64,000 bases of DNA from Arthrobacter sp. Bi83 (GTDB lineage Bacteria > Actinomycetota > Actinomycetes > Actinomycetales > Micrococcaceae): positions 1 to 64,000 of the forward strand of contig NZ_CAKKLY010000003.1 in NCBI RefSeq assembly GCF_918698095.1. The letters are read 5' to 3'. The number at the start of each line of letters is the position of its first letter. Within the stretch, counting starts at the first letter, position 1. Shown one piece after another: positions 1 through 8,647 of this stretch. A program made the position numbers and the translations under genes. The notes beneath the pieces are model-generated. The model did not search any database, had not been told where the DNA came from, and saw nothing but the letters and a program-made list of their open reading frames with translations.

Positions 1-858
1 CCGCCGCCCCCGCCACCACCACCTCCGGCAACAAATGCCTGCGGACAGACGGCAGCACCGCCGGCGACATACGACCATGTCATCTGGGTGCTCTTCGAGA
101 ACAAGACGTACTCGCAGGTCATCGGGAGCGCCAACGCGCCGTACATGACACAAACCGCCAGGCTGTGTGCCTCAGTGTCCACCTGGAGTGACGCGGGACT
201 AGGCTTGCCGTCGCTACCAAGCTATCTGGCCATGACATCCGGGAGCACCCAGGGCGTCACGTCAGACTCCAATCCGAGCGGCCTGCCACCGATAACAGCC
301 GACAACATCTTCCGGCAAGTGAGGGCTTCGGGCCAGTCGCAGAAGAGCTATATGGAAGACATGCCATCGAACTGCAGACTGAGTGCGTCCGGCCTGTACG
401 CGGAACGGCACAACCCCGAAATTTACTACCAGGGACCGGGGGACAGAACCGCCTGTGCCTCCAACAACGTGCCCATGGGTACCACGACTTCGGGAAACCT
501 TGCCGGGGACCTCGCCAACAACACCCTGCCGGCTTTCTCCTTCCTCACCCCGAACGTCTGCAATGACATGCATGACTGCAGCATCGCTACCGGCGACACC
601 TGGCTTTCCAGATGGCTGCCCATCATCCTGGCCAGCCAGAGCTACCAGGCAGGACGTACCGCCGTATTTGTGCTTTTCGACGAAGACACGCCCCTCCCCA
701 ATTTCGTCGTGGCACCGTCGGTGGTCACGGGCACGGTTGTGCAGGGCTCCTACAGCCACTACTCGTTGTTGCGATCAACCGAGGAAATGCTGGGGATCGG
801 CCCGAAATTGCTCAATGCTGGCAACGCGCTTAGCCTGAGGGGGCCGTTGAATATATAG
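1..858 (+). CDS. Phosphoesterase-family protein, C-terminal part (cut by window edge)
   Basis: The frame is open from base 1, so the start is outside the window and about 285 codons are visible. The visible part opens with nine consecutive prolines and a short linker, then a domain starting YDHVIWVLFENKTYSQVIG, which fits the phosphoesterase family (PF04185: phospholipase C and acid phosphatases), where the E-N pair lies in the metal-binding region. Later VFVLFDEDTP and SHYSLLRSTEEMLGI match the acidic and His-containing C-terminal motifs of that family. A proline linker ahead of the domain suggests an exported enzyme, but the signal peptide cannot be seen. Substrate unknown. The TAG stop is followed by a hairpin. 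Confidence 0.75.
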   Translation, partial: PPPPPPPPPATNACGQTAAPPATYDHVIWVLFENKTYSQVIGSANAPYMTQTARLCASVSTWSDAGLGLPSLPSYLAMTSGSTQGVTSDSNPSGLPPITADNIFRQVRASGQSQKSYMEDMPSNCRLSASGLYAERHNPEIYYQGPGDRTACASNNVPMGTTTSGNLAGDLANNTLPAFSFLTPNVCNDMHDCSIATGDTWLSRWLPIILASQSYQAGRTAVFVLFDEDTPLPNFVVAPSVVTGTVVQGSYSHYSLLRSTEEMLGIGPKLLNAGNALSLRGPLNI

Positions 859-891
859 TCATCTCACATTCTCAGTGCCCGTTGAAATACC

Positions 892-929
892 CGACATCCG
901 GCCGCGGAACATAACCCGGCCGGATGTCG
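892..929 (+). terminator. Hairpin terminator after the phosphoesterase gene
   Basis: A perfect 13-bp inverted repeat (892-904 with 917-929, arm CGACATCCGGCCG) has a 12-nt loop and lies 33 bases after the stop. It is followed by TTGTGTG rather than a long T run, as is usual for actinobacterial terminators. Confidence 0.7.
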
Positions 930-1002
930 TTGTGTGAGCGGGATGTGGGGCAGGTATTCCAGGTTCCCCGCACGTTCAACCACCGACGTCAAAGGACAAT
1001 TC

Positions 1003-1857
1003 ATGCCCCAGCGCACCATCGTCATCACCGGAGCCAGCGACGGTATCGGCGCAGCAGCCGCGCGGAACCTGGCGAAGGCAGGCGAGCGGATCGTCGTCGT
1101 CGGCCGTTCTCCCGAAAAGACCAAGGCGGTGGCCGCCGGGCTGGGAGCCGATTACTTCATCAGCGACTTCGCCGAGCTGTCGCAGGTGCGTGACCTGGCC
1201 ACCGCGCTGAAGGAAAAGTACGCGCGGATTGATGTGCTGGTCAACAACGCCGGCGGCATCATGGGCCAGCGCGAGCTCACCGTGGATGGCTACGAGAAGA
1301 CCTTCCAAATCAACCACCTGGCCCCGTTCCTGCTTACCACTGAACTCATGGACGTGCTGGTGGCCAGCAGCGCAACGGTCATCAACACCGCCAGTGGCGC
1401 CAACGCGTTCGGGAACCTTGATCTGGCCGACCTCCAATCCGCCCGGAAGTACTCGACGAACCGCGCTTACGGCACGGCCAAACTCGCGAACATCCTGTTC
1501 ACGTCGGAGCTGCAGAACCGCTTCGGCGCGGCAGGAATTTCGACGGCGGCCTTCCATCCCGGCGTTGTCGCCACCAACTTCGCCGCGGACTCGACCAGCT
1601 GGATGCGGCACGCCTACAAGACATTCCTCAACCGCTTCCTGCTGACTTCAGAACAGGGCGCCGACACGCTGGTGTGGCTCGCCACGTCAACCCCCGGCCA
1701 GGACTGGGTGCCCGGTGCGTACTACGCCAAGCGGGCCTTGGCGAAGGCCAACAAACAGGCGTACGACGCTGAGATCGCGCGGGAGCTGTGGGACCGGAGC
1801 GCGGAGATGGTCAAGGCAGAGGAGCCCGTGGAGAGGCCTGAGCTCGACCGCCGGTAG
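1003..1857 (+). CDS. SDR-family NAD(P)-dependent oxidoreductase
   Basis: Classical short-chain dehydrogenase/reductase of 284 aa, soluble, substrate unknown. Visible motifs are the cofactor loop TGASDGIG near the N-terminus, an Arg after the second strand (VVVGRS, favouring NADP), NNAGG, the catalytic Ser in NTASG and the YGTAK catalytic Tyr/Lys pair. The pattern resembles retinol-dehydrogenase-like SDRs. I start at ATG 1003, preceded by AAAGGA at 991-996; an in-frame GTG at 934 would add 23 residues without SDR character. The gene stands alone between the hairpin at 892-929 and a REP-like element that begins directly after its TAG stop. Confidence 0.85.
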   Translation: MPQRTIVITGASDGIGAAAARNLAKAGERIVVVGRSPEKTKAVAAGLGADYFISDFAELSQVRDLATALKEKYARIDVLVNNAGGIMGQRELTVDGYEKTFQINHLAPFLLTTELMDVLVASSATVINTASGANAFGNLDLADLQSARKYSTNRAYGTAKLANILFTSELQNRFGAAGISTAAFHPGVVATNFAADSTSWMRHAYKTFLNRFLLTSEQGADTLVWLATSTPGQDWVPGAYYAKRALAKANKQAYDAEIARELWDRSAEMVKAEEPVERPELDRR

Positions 1858-1910
1858 CCGCTGATCGAGCTTGTCGAGATCCAGGGTTTCGACAGGCCCA
1901 ACCAGTGGCC
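1858..1910. repeat. REP-like palindromic element
   Basis: The segment carries GATCGAGCTTGTCGAGATC and then GGTTTCGACAGGCCCAACCA, two arms of the same imperfect palindrome found at 3232, 8281-8647, 11306-11406, 23943 and 57922. It starts at the base after the SDR stop codon and lies between two convergent genes. Confidence 0.7.
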
Positions 1911-1914
1911 GGGG

Positions 1915-2622
1915 TCAGCCCTCGCAGCCGTAGCCGTCGTGGTTGCCGTCCAACCGGTAGATATCAGTGCCAACGACCTGGACCGGTCCCTGCACGTAGG
2001 CGGGGCCGTTGCCGCTGCCCCCTGAACAGTCGACGTCTGATGCGATGGGCACGCATTCGCCCGAGTAGTTAGGGTCGCAGTCCGATGCCGCCGGCCCCGG
2101 AGGCGCTACCAGCGCCTGCTGGGCAGCCTGTTCCGCCGCGGCCTGGGCGGCGGCTGCATCCCGTGCAGCTCGAGCCTCGGCAGCTCGCTGCGACGCAACT
2201 CGGGCGGCCGCGGCAGCTTTCTTTGCCGCAGCCTTTTCGGCTGCCAGCTTCGCGGCCTTGTCGGCCGCAGCCTTCGCTGCGGCCTTGGCAGCGGCAACTT
2301 TCGTGGCAGCGGCCTTGGCCTTGGCAGCTTTGGCTAAAACGTCCGCAGCCCGCTGGTCCGTGACGGCTTTGGAGGCGGATGCTTCGAGCCACACGAGCTG
2401 GCCGGAGGCGTCCTTGGTGCAGATGAAGGCCTCCGACGACTGCGGCATCTGGTCCTTTTCTGACGCACACGGGGTCATTGCCAGCGTGCTCTCTGAAGGA
2501 GTTTCCGTGGCTACCTGCGGCTGCCAGTGCCACCGTTGGCCAGAACGCTGCTGCTGGCCGCCGCTCCATTGCCACAGGCGGTCACTGTCAGCAGCAGCAG
2601 CAGGCTTGGCAGGGCCAGCCAT
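1915..2622 (-). CDS. Excalibur calcium-binding domain protein, Ala/Lys-rich (probably frameshifted at its 5' end)
   Basis: 235 aa from ATG 2622. The middle (about residues 75-170) is a long Ala/Lys-rich helical stretch, likely coiled coil or wall-spanning. The C-terminus holds paired cysteines (CDPNYSGECVPIASDVDC) and ends in DGNHDGYGCEG, the D-x-(D/N)-x-D-G-x-x-C-E signature of Excalibur domains, which are normally extracellular Ca2+-binding modules. This frame has no signal peptide, and its first 35 residues look like a shadow of another frame. A lipoprotein signal sequence lies in the neighbouring frame just upstream (2511-2696). I infer one lipoprotein gene broken by a frameshift or a sequencing error. 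It is divergent from the Excalibur gene at 2903. Confidence 0.65.
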   Translation of the reverse strand: MAGPAKPAAAADSDRLWQWSGGQQQRSGQRWHWQPQVATETPSESTLAMTPCASEKDQMPQSSEAFICTKDASGQLVWLEASASKAVTDQRAADVLAKAAKAKAAATKVAAAKAAAKAAADKAAKLAAEKAAAKKAAAAARVASQRAAEARAARDAAAAQAAAEQAAQQALVAPPGPAASDCDPNYSGECVPIASDVDCSGGSGNGPAYVQGPVQVVGTDIYRLDGNHDGYGCEG

Positions 2623-2696
2623 TTGACGCGTGCGCGGGCAGCTGGTCCGTCGAGGAAAGCGCTTTTGCGCGCGCTGAAGTACTGGCTCGTGTTCAT
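2511..2696 (-). pseudogene. Out-of-frame lipoprotein signal peptide of the Excalibur gene
   Basis: From ATG 2696 this frame encodes a charged N-terminus, a hydrophobic core LALPSLLLLLTVTAC with a lipobox-type Cys (L-T-V-T-A-C), and the Ser/Gly-rich linker GNGAAASSSVLANGGTG, then stops at TAG 2511-2513. Joined by a -1 shift near 2530-2560 it would run straight into QPQVATETPSESTLAMTP of the Excalibur frame and give a typical exported Excalibur lipoprotein. On its own it would be a 61-aa peptide. Confidence 0.5.
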
Positions 2697-2902
2697 TGAT
2701 GCCCCATTAATTCACAAGGTGTGCGCAGTGTGAGGCGAGCGTAGCACCGGCCGATCCGTCGTCAATGGTTCCTCGAAATATGACACGGCTGATGCAAGTA
2801 TTTCGTTCTGCCAGCGCTGAAGGAGCGCCGGCATGGGATAGCATTCCTCTAGCTCCCGCCGACCAGTGGCCGGAGGCGTTTTTCAATGGGGGAGTCATTC
2901 TT

Positions 2903-3202
2903 ATGAGCGTGAAGATAATTCTCGTGGCAACTGTGGCGGCCGCGGGCCTGCTGTTGACTGTTTCCGTGCCGGCAAATGCTGCCCCGGCACCGAGGTCGTA
3001 CAAGAACTGCACTGAACTCAACCGCGTCTATCCCCACGGTGTGGGCAGGAAGGGCGCCCGGGACCGGACCTCCGGCAGACCAGTCACTAACTTCACGGTC
3101 AATAACACTGTTTACGCGTACAACGACGGTGCACCGAAGCGCTATCTCCGCGAATACGACCTTGACCGCGACAACGACGGCATCTCCTGCGAGAAGCGGT
3201 AA
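2903..3202 (+). CDS. Secreted Excalibur calcium-binding domain protein
   Basis: 99 aa. Residues 1-27 form a signal peptide (MSVKIILVATVAAAGLLLTV, cleavage after PANA-A). The mature part is an Excalibur domain: YKNCTELNRVYPHGVG at its start and LDRDNDGISCEKR at its end, giving the conserved Cys pair and D-x-D-x-D-G-x-x-C-E loop. Role by family: small extracellular Ca2+-binding module, function unclear. ATG 2903 is chosen because GGGGGA lies at 2888-2893 and the signal peptide then starts cleanly; the in-frame ATG at 2765 would add 46 residues before it. Divergent from the other Excalibur gene, so the two may share a control region at about 2700-2890. Confidence 0.8.
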   Translation: MSVKIILVATVAAAGLLLTVSVPANAAPAPRSYKNCTELNRVYPHGVGRKGARDRTSGRPVTNFTVNNTVYAYNDGAPKRYLREYDLDRDNDGISCEKR

Positions 3203-3231
3203 TTGCTCGGGCGCTCGTGGAGTTGAGACTT

Positions 3232-3282
3232 TGCTGATCGAGCTTGTCGAGATCCAGGGTTTCGGCAGCCTCAACCGGCGGC
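3232..3282. repeat. REP-like palindromic element
   Basis: GCTGATCGAGCTTGTCGAGATC followed by GGTTTCGGCAGCCTCAACCGGCGG repeats the two-arm structure seen at 1858-1910, again between convergent genes. Confidence 0.65.
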
Positions 3283-3288
3283 CTGCCC

Positions 3289-5445
3289 TCACCGCTTGAG
3301 CCGGAGCTCCTCCAGCGCGTCGATGGCGTCCGCCGAGCGCAGGATGGCGAGTTCCAGTCCTGTCTCGGGTTCCGGGTGGGAGAACAGGTAGCCCTGCATA
3401 GAATCGCAGCGCAGGTCCGTCAGATAGGCGGCCTGGGCTGCCGTCTCGACGCCTTCCGCCGTGACGGTCAGGCCCAGGCTGTGGGCCATGTTGATCATGG
3501 AACTGAGAATCGGCAGCTTCTCCGCGCCCGTTCGGATCATGGAGACAAAGGACCGGTCAATCTTCACGGCGTCCACGGGCAGGTCCTGAAGCCGGCCCAG
3601 CGATGAATAGCCGGTTCCAAAGTCATCCAGCGCCACCCTCACACCCGCCCGGCGCAGGCAGCCCAACTGCTCGATGACGTGCTCATCGGGGTCGAAGAAC
3701 ACACTCTCCGTGACTTCTAGCACGAGCTGCCTGGCGTCCATGCCGCAGGATTCCGCAAGGCAGAGCACACCATCGGCGAAGTCGCGCTCCTTCAACTGCG
3801 TTCCGGAAACGTTCACCGCCAGGGAGTGTCTGGGGTCGCCGGCGAGCCAGGGCCGCAGCTGGGTGAAGCTTTCCTGCAGCATATGCGTGCCGATGGCGGA
3901 CATCAGCCCGCTGCGCTCCGCCGCCGGAATGAACAGCGACGGCGGGATCCTCTCCCCGTCCCGGTCCCACCGGGCAAGCGCCTCGAACTGGGTCACGGAT
4001 TCAAGCAGAGGTGACACAATGGGCTGGAAGTTGACCGTGAGCTCGCCGTTGTCCACGGCGAGCCGCAGGCCGGCCTCCATGTCAGTCCGCTGGACTAGCG
4101 CCGTCATCATCTCAGGTTCAAACCGCATGTAGCGGTTCTTGCCGGCAGCCTTCGCCGCATACATGGCCACGTCTGCGTGGCGCAGCAGCTCCGAAGCGAC
4201 TACAGCATCCTGGCTCATTGAAGCGAGTCCCAGGCTCAGGCTGGGCCGCAGCATGGCCCCCTCGATCCATACCGGCACATTCAGGGATTCCACAATGCAC
4301 GCCGCCACCGACTCTGCGTCCTGCGAACCCGTCAGGAGCACCACGAATTCGTCGCCGCCGAGACGGGCCACAGTGTCCTCGGACCCAACGCAGGACCGCA
4401 AACGCCGGGCCACCTCGATCAGCATCTGGTCCCCGGCGTGGTGGCCCAGAATGTCGTTGACCTCCTTGAAGTCGTCCAGATCCAGGAGAAGGACGTCGAC
4501 GGCGGCACTGCACTCGCCGTGCAGGGCCTCGGTCAGCTGGTCGTGGAACAGCTTGCGGTTGGCCAGCCCGGTCAACGGGTCCTGGAACGCCATCGCCTTG
4601 AGCTGGGCCGCCTGCGCGGCAAGGTCCGATAACGCCTGCCGGGCCTGCTCCTGCGCTTTGCGCCGCGGTGTGACATCGCGGAAGCTCCACACCCGGCCAA
4701 CTACCTGGTGGTCAACCTTCTGCGGACGCGAATACCGCTCGAACGTTCGCCCGTCAATGAACTCAAGGACGTCGTGGCTTTCAGCGGTGGGATGGGTGTA
4801 GAGCTCATGCACCTTGTCCAGAAACGTCGCGGGGTCTGAGAGCTGACCCAGCACGAACCCCATCACAGCCTCGTCGTCATGCGTGGCCAACAGCTCACGC
4901 GGAATTCCCCACATGGACACAAACTGATCGTTGAGGCCGGCGATTTGGCCGTCCGAGCCCACCACCAGGATGCCGTCGGCCGTCGACTCCAATGTGGCGC
5001 TGAGCAACGACATTGCCTCCCGCAACCCGGCGTCGGCCTCCTTGCGGTGCGCTGTGGTTCGTACGGCCACGGTCATGGAAGCGCCCTGCTCCGAGCCGAG
5101 CAGGGAACAGGCCACCTCGCCCTGGAACTCTGTGCCGTCGCGGCGGAGGCCATAGGTCTCAAACGGATGGTGGCCCGCGGCGCCGTCGGCCGTTCCGTGC
5201 CCGCGGCGGAGGCTGGCGAAGAGCCGCTCGAAGCCGTCGCGAAAACCTTCAGCAAGGATGAAGCGGTGATTCTGGCCGACCAGCTCCTGCCGGGTATACC
5301 CAAACATGTTTTCCGCCGCGGTGTTGGCCAAGCTGATGACGCCGTCCTCGGCGATGACCAGCACGGCGTCCGGAAGCGCATCGAAGATTGCCTGGTAGTG
5401 CGGACGCGGATCCTCATGCTGCTCGGGCCGCAAAGGAGCATCCAT
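3289..5445 (-). CDS. PAS-PAS-GGDEF-EAL bifunctional cyclic-di-GMP protein
   Basis: 718 aa, cytosolic, no membrane segments. Order: PAS (from HYQAIFDALPDAVLVIAEDG, ~residues 15-120), second PAS (~145-260), GGDEF (~270-430), EAL (~440-700). GGDEF is intact (ARLGGDEFVVLL), so cyclase activity is plausible. EAL is intact (QFEALARWDRDGERIPP, DDFGTGYSSLGR, VKIDRSFV), so phosphodiesterase activity is plausible too. The inhibitory RxxD site just before GGDEF reads G-S-E-D, so product inhibition at that site is probably lost. Start: ATG 5445 has GGTGG seven bases upstream; ATG 5508 would add 21 residues. The PAS domains suggest a ligand- or redox-sensed switch between the two activities. Confidence 0.9.
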   Translation of the reverse strand: MDAPLRPEQHEDPRPHYQAIFDALPDAVLVIAEDGVISLANTAAENMFGYTRQELVGQNHRFILAEGFRDGFERLFASLRRGHGTADGAAGHHPFETYGLRRDGTEFQGEVACSLLGSEQGASMTVAVRTTAHRKEADAGLREAMSLLSATLESTADGILVVGSDGQIAGLNDQFVSMWGIPRELLATHDDEAVMGFVLGQLSDPATFLDKVHELYTHPTAESHDVLEFIDGRTFERYSRPQKVDHQVVGRVWSFRDVTPRRKAQEQARQALSDLAAQAAQLKAMAFQDPLTGLANRKLFHDQLTEALHGECSAAVDVLLLDLDDFKEVNDILGHHAGDQMLIEVARRLRSCVGSEDTVARLGGDEFVVLLTGSQDAESVAACIVESLNVPVWIEGAMLRPSLSLGLASMSQDAVVASELLRHADVAMYAAKAAGKNRYMRFEPEMMTALVQRTDMEAGLRLAVDNGELTVNFQPIVSPLLESVTQFEALARWDRDGERIPPSLFIPAAERSGLMSAIGTHMLQESFTQLRPWLAGDPRHSLAVNVSGTQLKERDFADGVLCLAESCGMDARQLVLEVTESVFFDPDEHVIEQLGCLRRAGVRVALDDFGTGYSSLGRLQDLPVDAVKIDRSFVSMIRTGAEKLPILSSMINMAHSLGLTVTAEGVETAAQAAYLTDLRCDSMQGYLFSHPEPETGLELAILRSADAIDALEELRLKR

Positions 5446-5599
5446 TAACCGACCACCGTGTGAGACCACGAATCCTTCATTGAGTGCCAACCCCCTTGGG
5501 GAAATCATAGAGGGCTGACCTGACAGGCTCTACCCCGCGGTGTCCGCCAGCCAATCAACCGGAGCATCCGACCCGGCACCCTCTGGCAAAATAGCCAGC

Positions 5600-6853
5600 A
5601 TGGAACCAGCCGGCACTGTCCCAGCCTACGATCTCCGCATCAGCATCCGGGGCACCGAACCACTTATCTGGCGCCGGTTGCACGTCCCGGAGACCATTAC
5701 TGTTCCCGAACTTCACAGCGCCATCCAGGTGGCCTTCGGCTGGGAGGACCGGCACCTCTACGCCATCACCGCCGTCGACCGCCACGGCAGTTACCGAAGC
5801 ATCATGGGACCTAGTGAAGCGGCAGAGGACACCGACGCGGAGCCCGCGTCCGGCGTCGTGCTCTTTGAACTGGCGGACACCCGCAATCCTGGCCCCGCGA
5901 AACTGGAGTACGAGTATGACTTCGGTGACTCATGGATCCACGAAGTCGAAGTCCTGGGTGAGGCCTCGGTACCGGCCTGCACCATGATTTGTGTCGAGGG
6001 CGCCAACCGCGGCCCGGTGGAGGACGCCGGCGGAATCGGCGGATACCGGCGGCTGATCGAAGTCCTGGCCGATCCGGGCCACCACGATCATCAGGAGATG
6101 GCGGCCCGGTACAAGTTCGCGACCGGTGACGGTGGCGGCACGTTTAACCCCTCATTTGTGGACTTGGCCGACATCAACAGGCGGCTTCGCGCGCTGAGCC
6201 GGAAAATGTGGCCGGAACCGCTTTCCGACGCTGAACTCAGTGCCGTGCTCCGTCCCGTCCTCTGGTTGCTTGGCCAGATGCCTCCGGCCGGTCTGGAACT
6301 CACCAAGGACGGCTACCTCAAACCGGCCGTGGTCCGGCAGACGATGGATGAGCTCGGGTGGGAGTATAGGTGGCCGGGAAAAGCGAACCGCGAGGTCCAG
6401 ACGTTGCCCGTTCTGCGTCTCCGTGAACAGCTGCAGGCGTGGAAGCTCATCAGGAAGCTGAAAGGGCGCCTTCACCTGACGCCTGCGGCTCGAAAAATGC
6501 ACGACGGCGGGCGGCCACTTTGGGACTACATCGTCGAGCGAGTGGCTTTCCCGAAAGAAGACGCCATGAGATTGGTGACCGCACTCGTGGTCCAGTGGAT
6601 GATCGACGGTTCCACGCCGGCGGGGGACAGGCGCGAGCGGATCATTGCCGATTCGCTGGAGCGAGCGGGGTTCCCGATGACTTCCGGAAACTCCGTCCCT
6701 CTTGACTTGGCCCAGGATCTTTACCTTGACATCCGGTGGACGCTGGAATGTCTCGACCTGGTTCATCCCGAGCCGCGCTGGACCAAGCCGCCTGTGCTCA
6801 CTGACGGCGGACTGAAGTTCCTGCTCCAAGTCGAGTCGCTTCTGGGTGACTAG
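5600..6853 (+). CDS. Plasmid pRiA4b ORF-3 family protein
   Basis: 417 aa from ATG 5600; an in-frame GTG at 5540 would add 20 residues. The N-terminal ~170 residues carry the PRiA4_ORF3 domain (PF07929): IWRRLHVPETITVPELHSAI with GWEDRHLYAI, then YEYDFGDSWIHEVEV and a Gly-rich GPVEDAGGIGGYRRL, as in known members. The biochemical function of the family is unknown. The C-terminal ~240 residues (Trp-rich, PLWDYIVERV, MIDGSTPAGDRRERI) look like a helical extension seen in longer members; I recognise no catalytic motif in it. No obvious ribosome site precedes ATG 5600. The 3' end is 79 bases from the GH13 gene, so co-transcription is possible. Confidence 0.75.
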   Translation: MEPAGTVPAYDLRISIRGTEPLIWRRLHVPETITVPELHSAIQVAFGWEDRHLYAITAVDRHGSYRSIMGPSEAAEDTDAEPASGVVLFELADTRNPGPAKLEYEYDFGDSWIHEVEVLGEASVPACTMICVEGANRGPVEDAGGIGGYRRLIEVLADPGHHDHQEMAARYKFATGDGGGTFNPSFVDLADINRRLRALSRKMWPEPLSDAELSAVLRPVLWLLGQMPPAGLELTKDGYLKPAVVRQTMDELGWEYRWPGKANREVQTLPVLRLREQLQAWKLIRKLKGRLHLTPAARKMHDGGRPLWDYIVERVAFPKEDAMRLVTALVVQWMIDGSTPAGDRRERIIADSLERAGFPMTSGNSVPLDLAQDLYLDIRWTLECLDLVHPEPRWTKPPVLTDGGLKFLLQVESLLGD

Positions 6854-6932
6854 GGGGCGCCGTCCCGCCGGAAGTGTTCCCATTCTTGTCAGAACCTCAG
6901 GGTATGTTTGGGCTTTGACGGAAGGATTCCTT

Positions 6933-8273
6933 ATGACCGAGCCCGAATGGGTCCAGCACGCCATCTGGTGGCAGGTGTATCCGCTCGGCTTCGTCGGGGC
7001 CGAACCCGGGATGGCCCCGGAACAACCGGTGACCCACCGCCTCGGGCAGCTGCTCCCGTGGCTTGACTATGTGGTGGAGCTCGGGGCGTCCGGGCTGGCG
7101 CTCGGTCCCGTCTTTTCGTCGGAATCGCACGGATACGACACCACGGACTACTACACCATCGACCCCCGCCTGGGCGACGACGCCGACTTTGACGAACTGA
7201 TTGCGCAGGCGCACGCGCGGGGTCTCAAGGTCCTGCTCGACGGCGTCTTCAACCACACCGGCCGCAGCTTCGAGCCGTTCCAGCGCGTTCTCGCCGAAGG
7301 CCCGCAGGCAGCCACGGCCTCCTGGTTCCGGCTGACATGGCCGGACTCCGCCTGGTCCCCGGGGAGCGAGCCAGAGTACGAAGACTTCGAGGGCCACCAT
7401 CACCTAGTGGCGCTGAACCACGAAGAACCCGAGGTCGCCCACTTCGTCACGGACGTGATGAAGCACTGGCTCGGCCGCGGCGCCGACGGGTGGCGCCTCG
7501 ACGCGGCGTACGCGGTCCCGCCGTCGTTCTGGAAGCCTGTCCTGGCGGAGGTACGGCGCGAGTATCCGGAGGCGTATTTCCTCGGCGAGTACATTCACGG
7601 GGACTACGCGGCGGAAGTGCGCGCGAGCACCCTGGATTCGGTCACGCAGTATGAACTCTGGAAGGCCATCTGGAGCTCACTCAACGACGGTAACTTTTAC
7701 GAGCTCGCGGCGGCACTGGAACGGCACAACAGGTTCCTCGATACCTTTGTGCCCCTGACCTTCGTAGGGAACCACGACGTCACCCGCATCGCGAGCAAGC
7801 TGGAGAATCCGGACCTGCTGCCGCTCGCCCTCACCGTACTCCTGACAATCGGGGGAACGCCTTCCATCTACTACGGCGACGAGCAGGCATTCCGCGGCGT
7901 CAAGGAGGACAGAGCCGGGGGAGACGACGCCGTCCGGCCGGCTTTCCCCGCCGCGCCCTCGGATCTGGCAACGGTGGGGCGGCCCGTCTACCACGTGCAC
8001 CAGGAACTGATCAGCCTCCGCCGGCGCCACCCGTGGCTGCACGGCGCGCACACCGAGGTTCTGACCCTCAGCAACGAGCACCTTGTTTTCGAAGCCCGCG
8101 CCAACGGCGGCGCCCTGGTCGTGGCCCTGAACCTGTCCGGTGAACCGGCCCGACTGGCTGTGCCCAAGCCGGCTACAGGGTTGCTGGCAGGCCGGGGCGA
8201 GAAACAGCCAGGCAGGGACGCTGTGAGTCTGCCGGCTTATGGGTGGGCGGTGCTGGGCACCTCCGGTGCATGA
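6933..8273 (+). CDS. Alpha-amylase family (GH13) glycoside hydrolase
   Basis: 446 aa, no signal peptide, so probably intracellular. The four GH13 regions are visible: DGVFNHTG (region I), GWRLDAAYAV with the nucleophile Asp (II), FLGEYIHG with the acid/base Glu (III) and VGNHDVTR with the transition-state Asp (IV). It starts directly with the barrel (HAIWWQVYPLGFVGAEPG) and ends in a short beta domain. It would act on alpha-glucosidic bonds; which substrate (maltodextrin, trehalose, sucrose) cannot be told. ATG 6933 follows GAAGGA at 6921-6926; an in-frame start at 6846 overlapping the preceding gene adds 29 residues unlike the family. Confidence 0.85.
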   Translation: MTEPEWVQHAIWWQVYPLGFVGAEPGMAPEQPVTHRLGQLLPWLDYVVELGASGLALGPVFSSESHGYDTTDYYTIDPRLGDDADFDELIAQAHARGLKVLLDGVFNHTGRSFEPFQRVLAEGPQAATASWFRLTWPDSAWSPGSEPEYEDFEGHHHLVALNHEEPEVAHFVTDVMKHWLGRGADGWRLDAAYAVPPSFWKPVLAEVRREYPEAYFLGEYIHGDYAAEVRASTLDSVTQYELWKAIWSSLNDGNFYELAAALERHNRFLDTFVPLTFVGNHDVTRIASKLENPDLLPLALTVLLTIGGTPSIYYGDEQAFRGVKEDRAGGDDAVRPAFPAAPSDLATVGRPVYHVHQELISLRRRHPWLHGAHTEVLTLSNEHLVFEARANGGALVVALNLSGEPARLAVPKPATGLLAGRGEKQPGRDAVSLPAYGWAVLGTSGA

Positions 8274-8280
8274 GCAACGC

Positions 8281-8647
8281 CGCTGGTTGAGCTTGTCGAA
8301 ACCGGCTGTCCCTTGATCTCGACAGGCTCGATCAGCGGGTCTGGCCGCCGCTGGTTGAGCTTGTCGAAACCGGCTGTCCCTTGATCTCGACAGGCTCGAT
8401 CAGCGGGTCTGGCCGCCGCTGGTTGAGCTTGTCGAAACCGGCTGTCCCTTGATCTCGACAGGCTCGATCAGCGGGTCTGGCCGCCGCTGGTTGAGCTTGT
8501 CGAAACCGGCTGTCCCTTGATCTCGACAGGCTCGATCAGCGGGTCTGGCCGCCGCTGGTTGAGCTTGTCGAAACCGGCTGTCCCTTGATCTCGACAGGCT
8601 CGATCAGCGGGTCTGGCTGCCGCTGGTTGAGCTTGTCGAAACCGGCG
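8281..8647. repeat. Tandem array of 68-bp REP-like units (5.4 copies)
   Basis: Units start at 8281, 8349, 8417, 8485, 8553 and (partial) 8621, exactly 68 bp apart. The first four are identical and the fifth differs near its end (CTGGCTG for CTGGCCG). Each unit holds GGTTGAGCTTGTCGAAACC and, 11 bp later, GATCTCGACAGGCTCGATCA, which pair as an imperfect hairpin with G-T wobbles. The last copies overlap the 3' end of the UDP-glucose dehydrogenase gene. This array fills the 330-bp stretch between the GH13 and dehydrogenase genes. Confidence 0.95.

Noticed and set aside
8281..8647. CRISPR or attachment-site array
   Set aside because: Units are identical over the full 68 bp without unique spacers; structure fits tandem REP-like hairpins.
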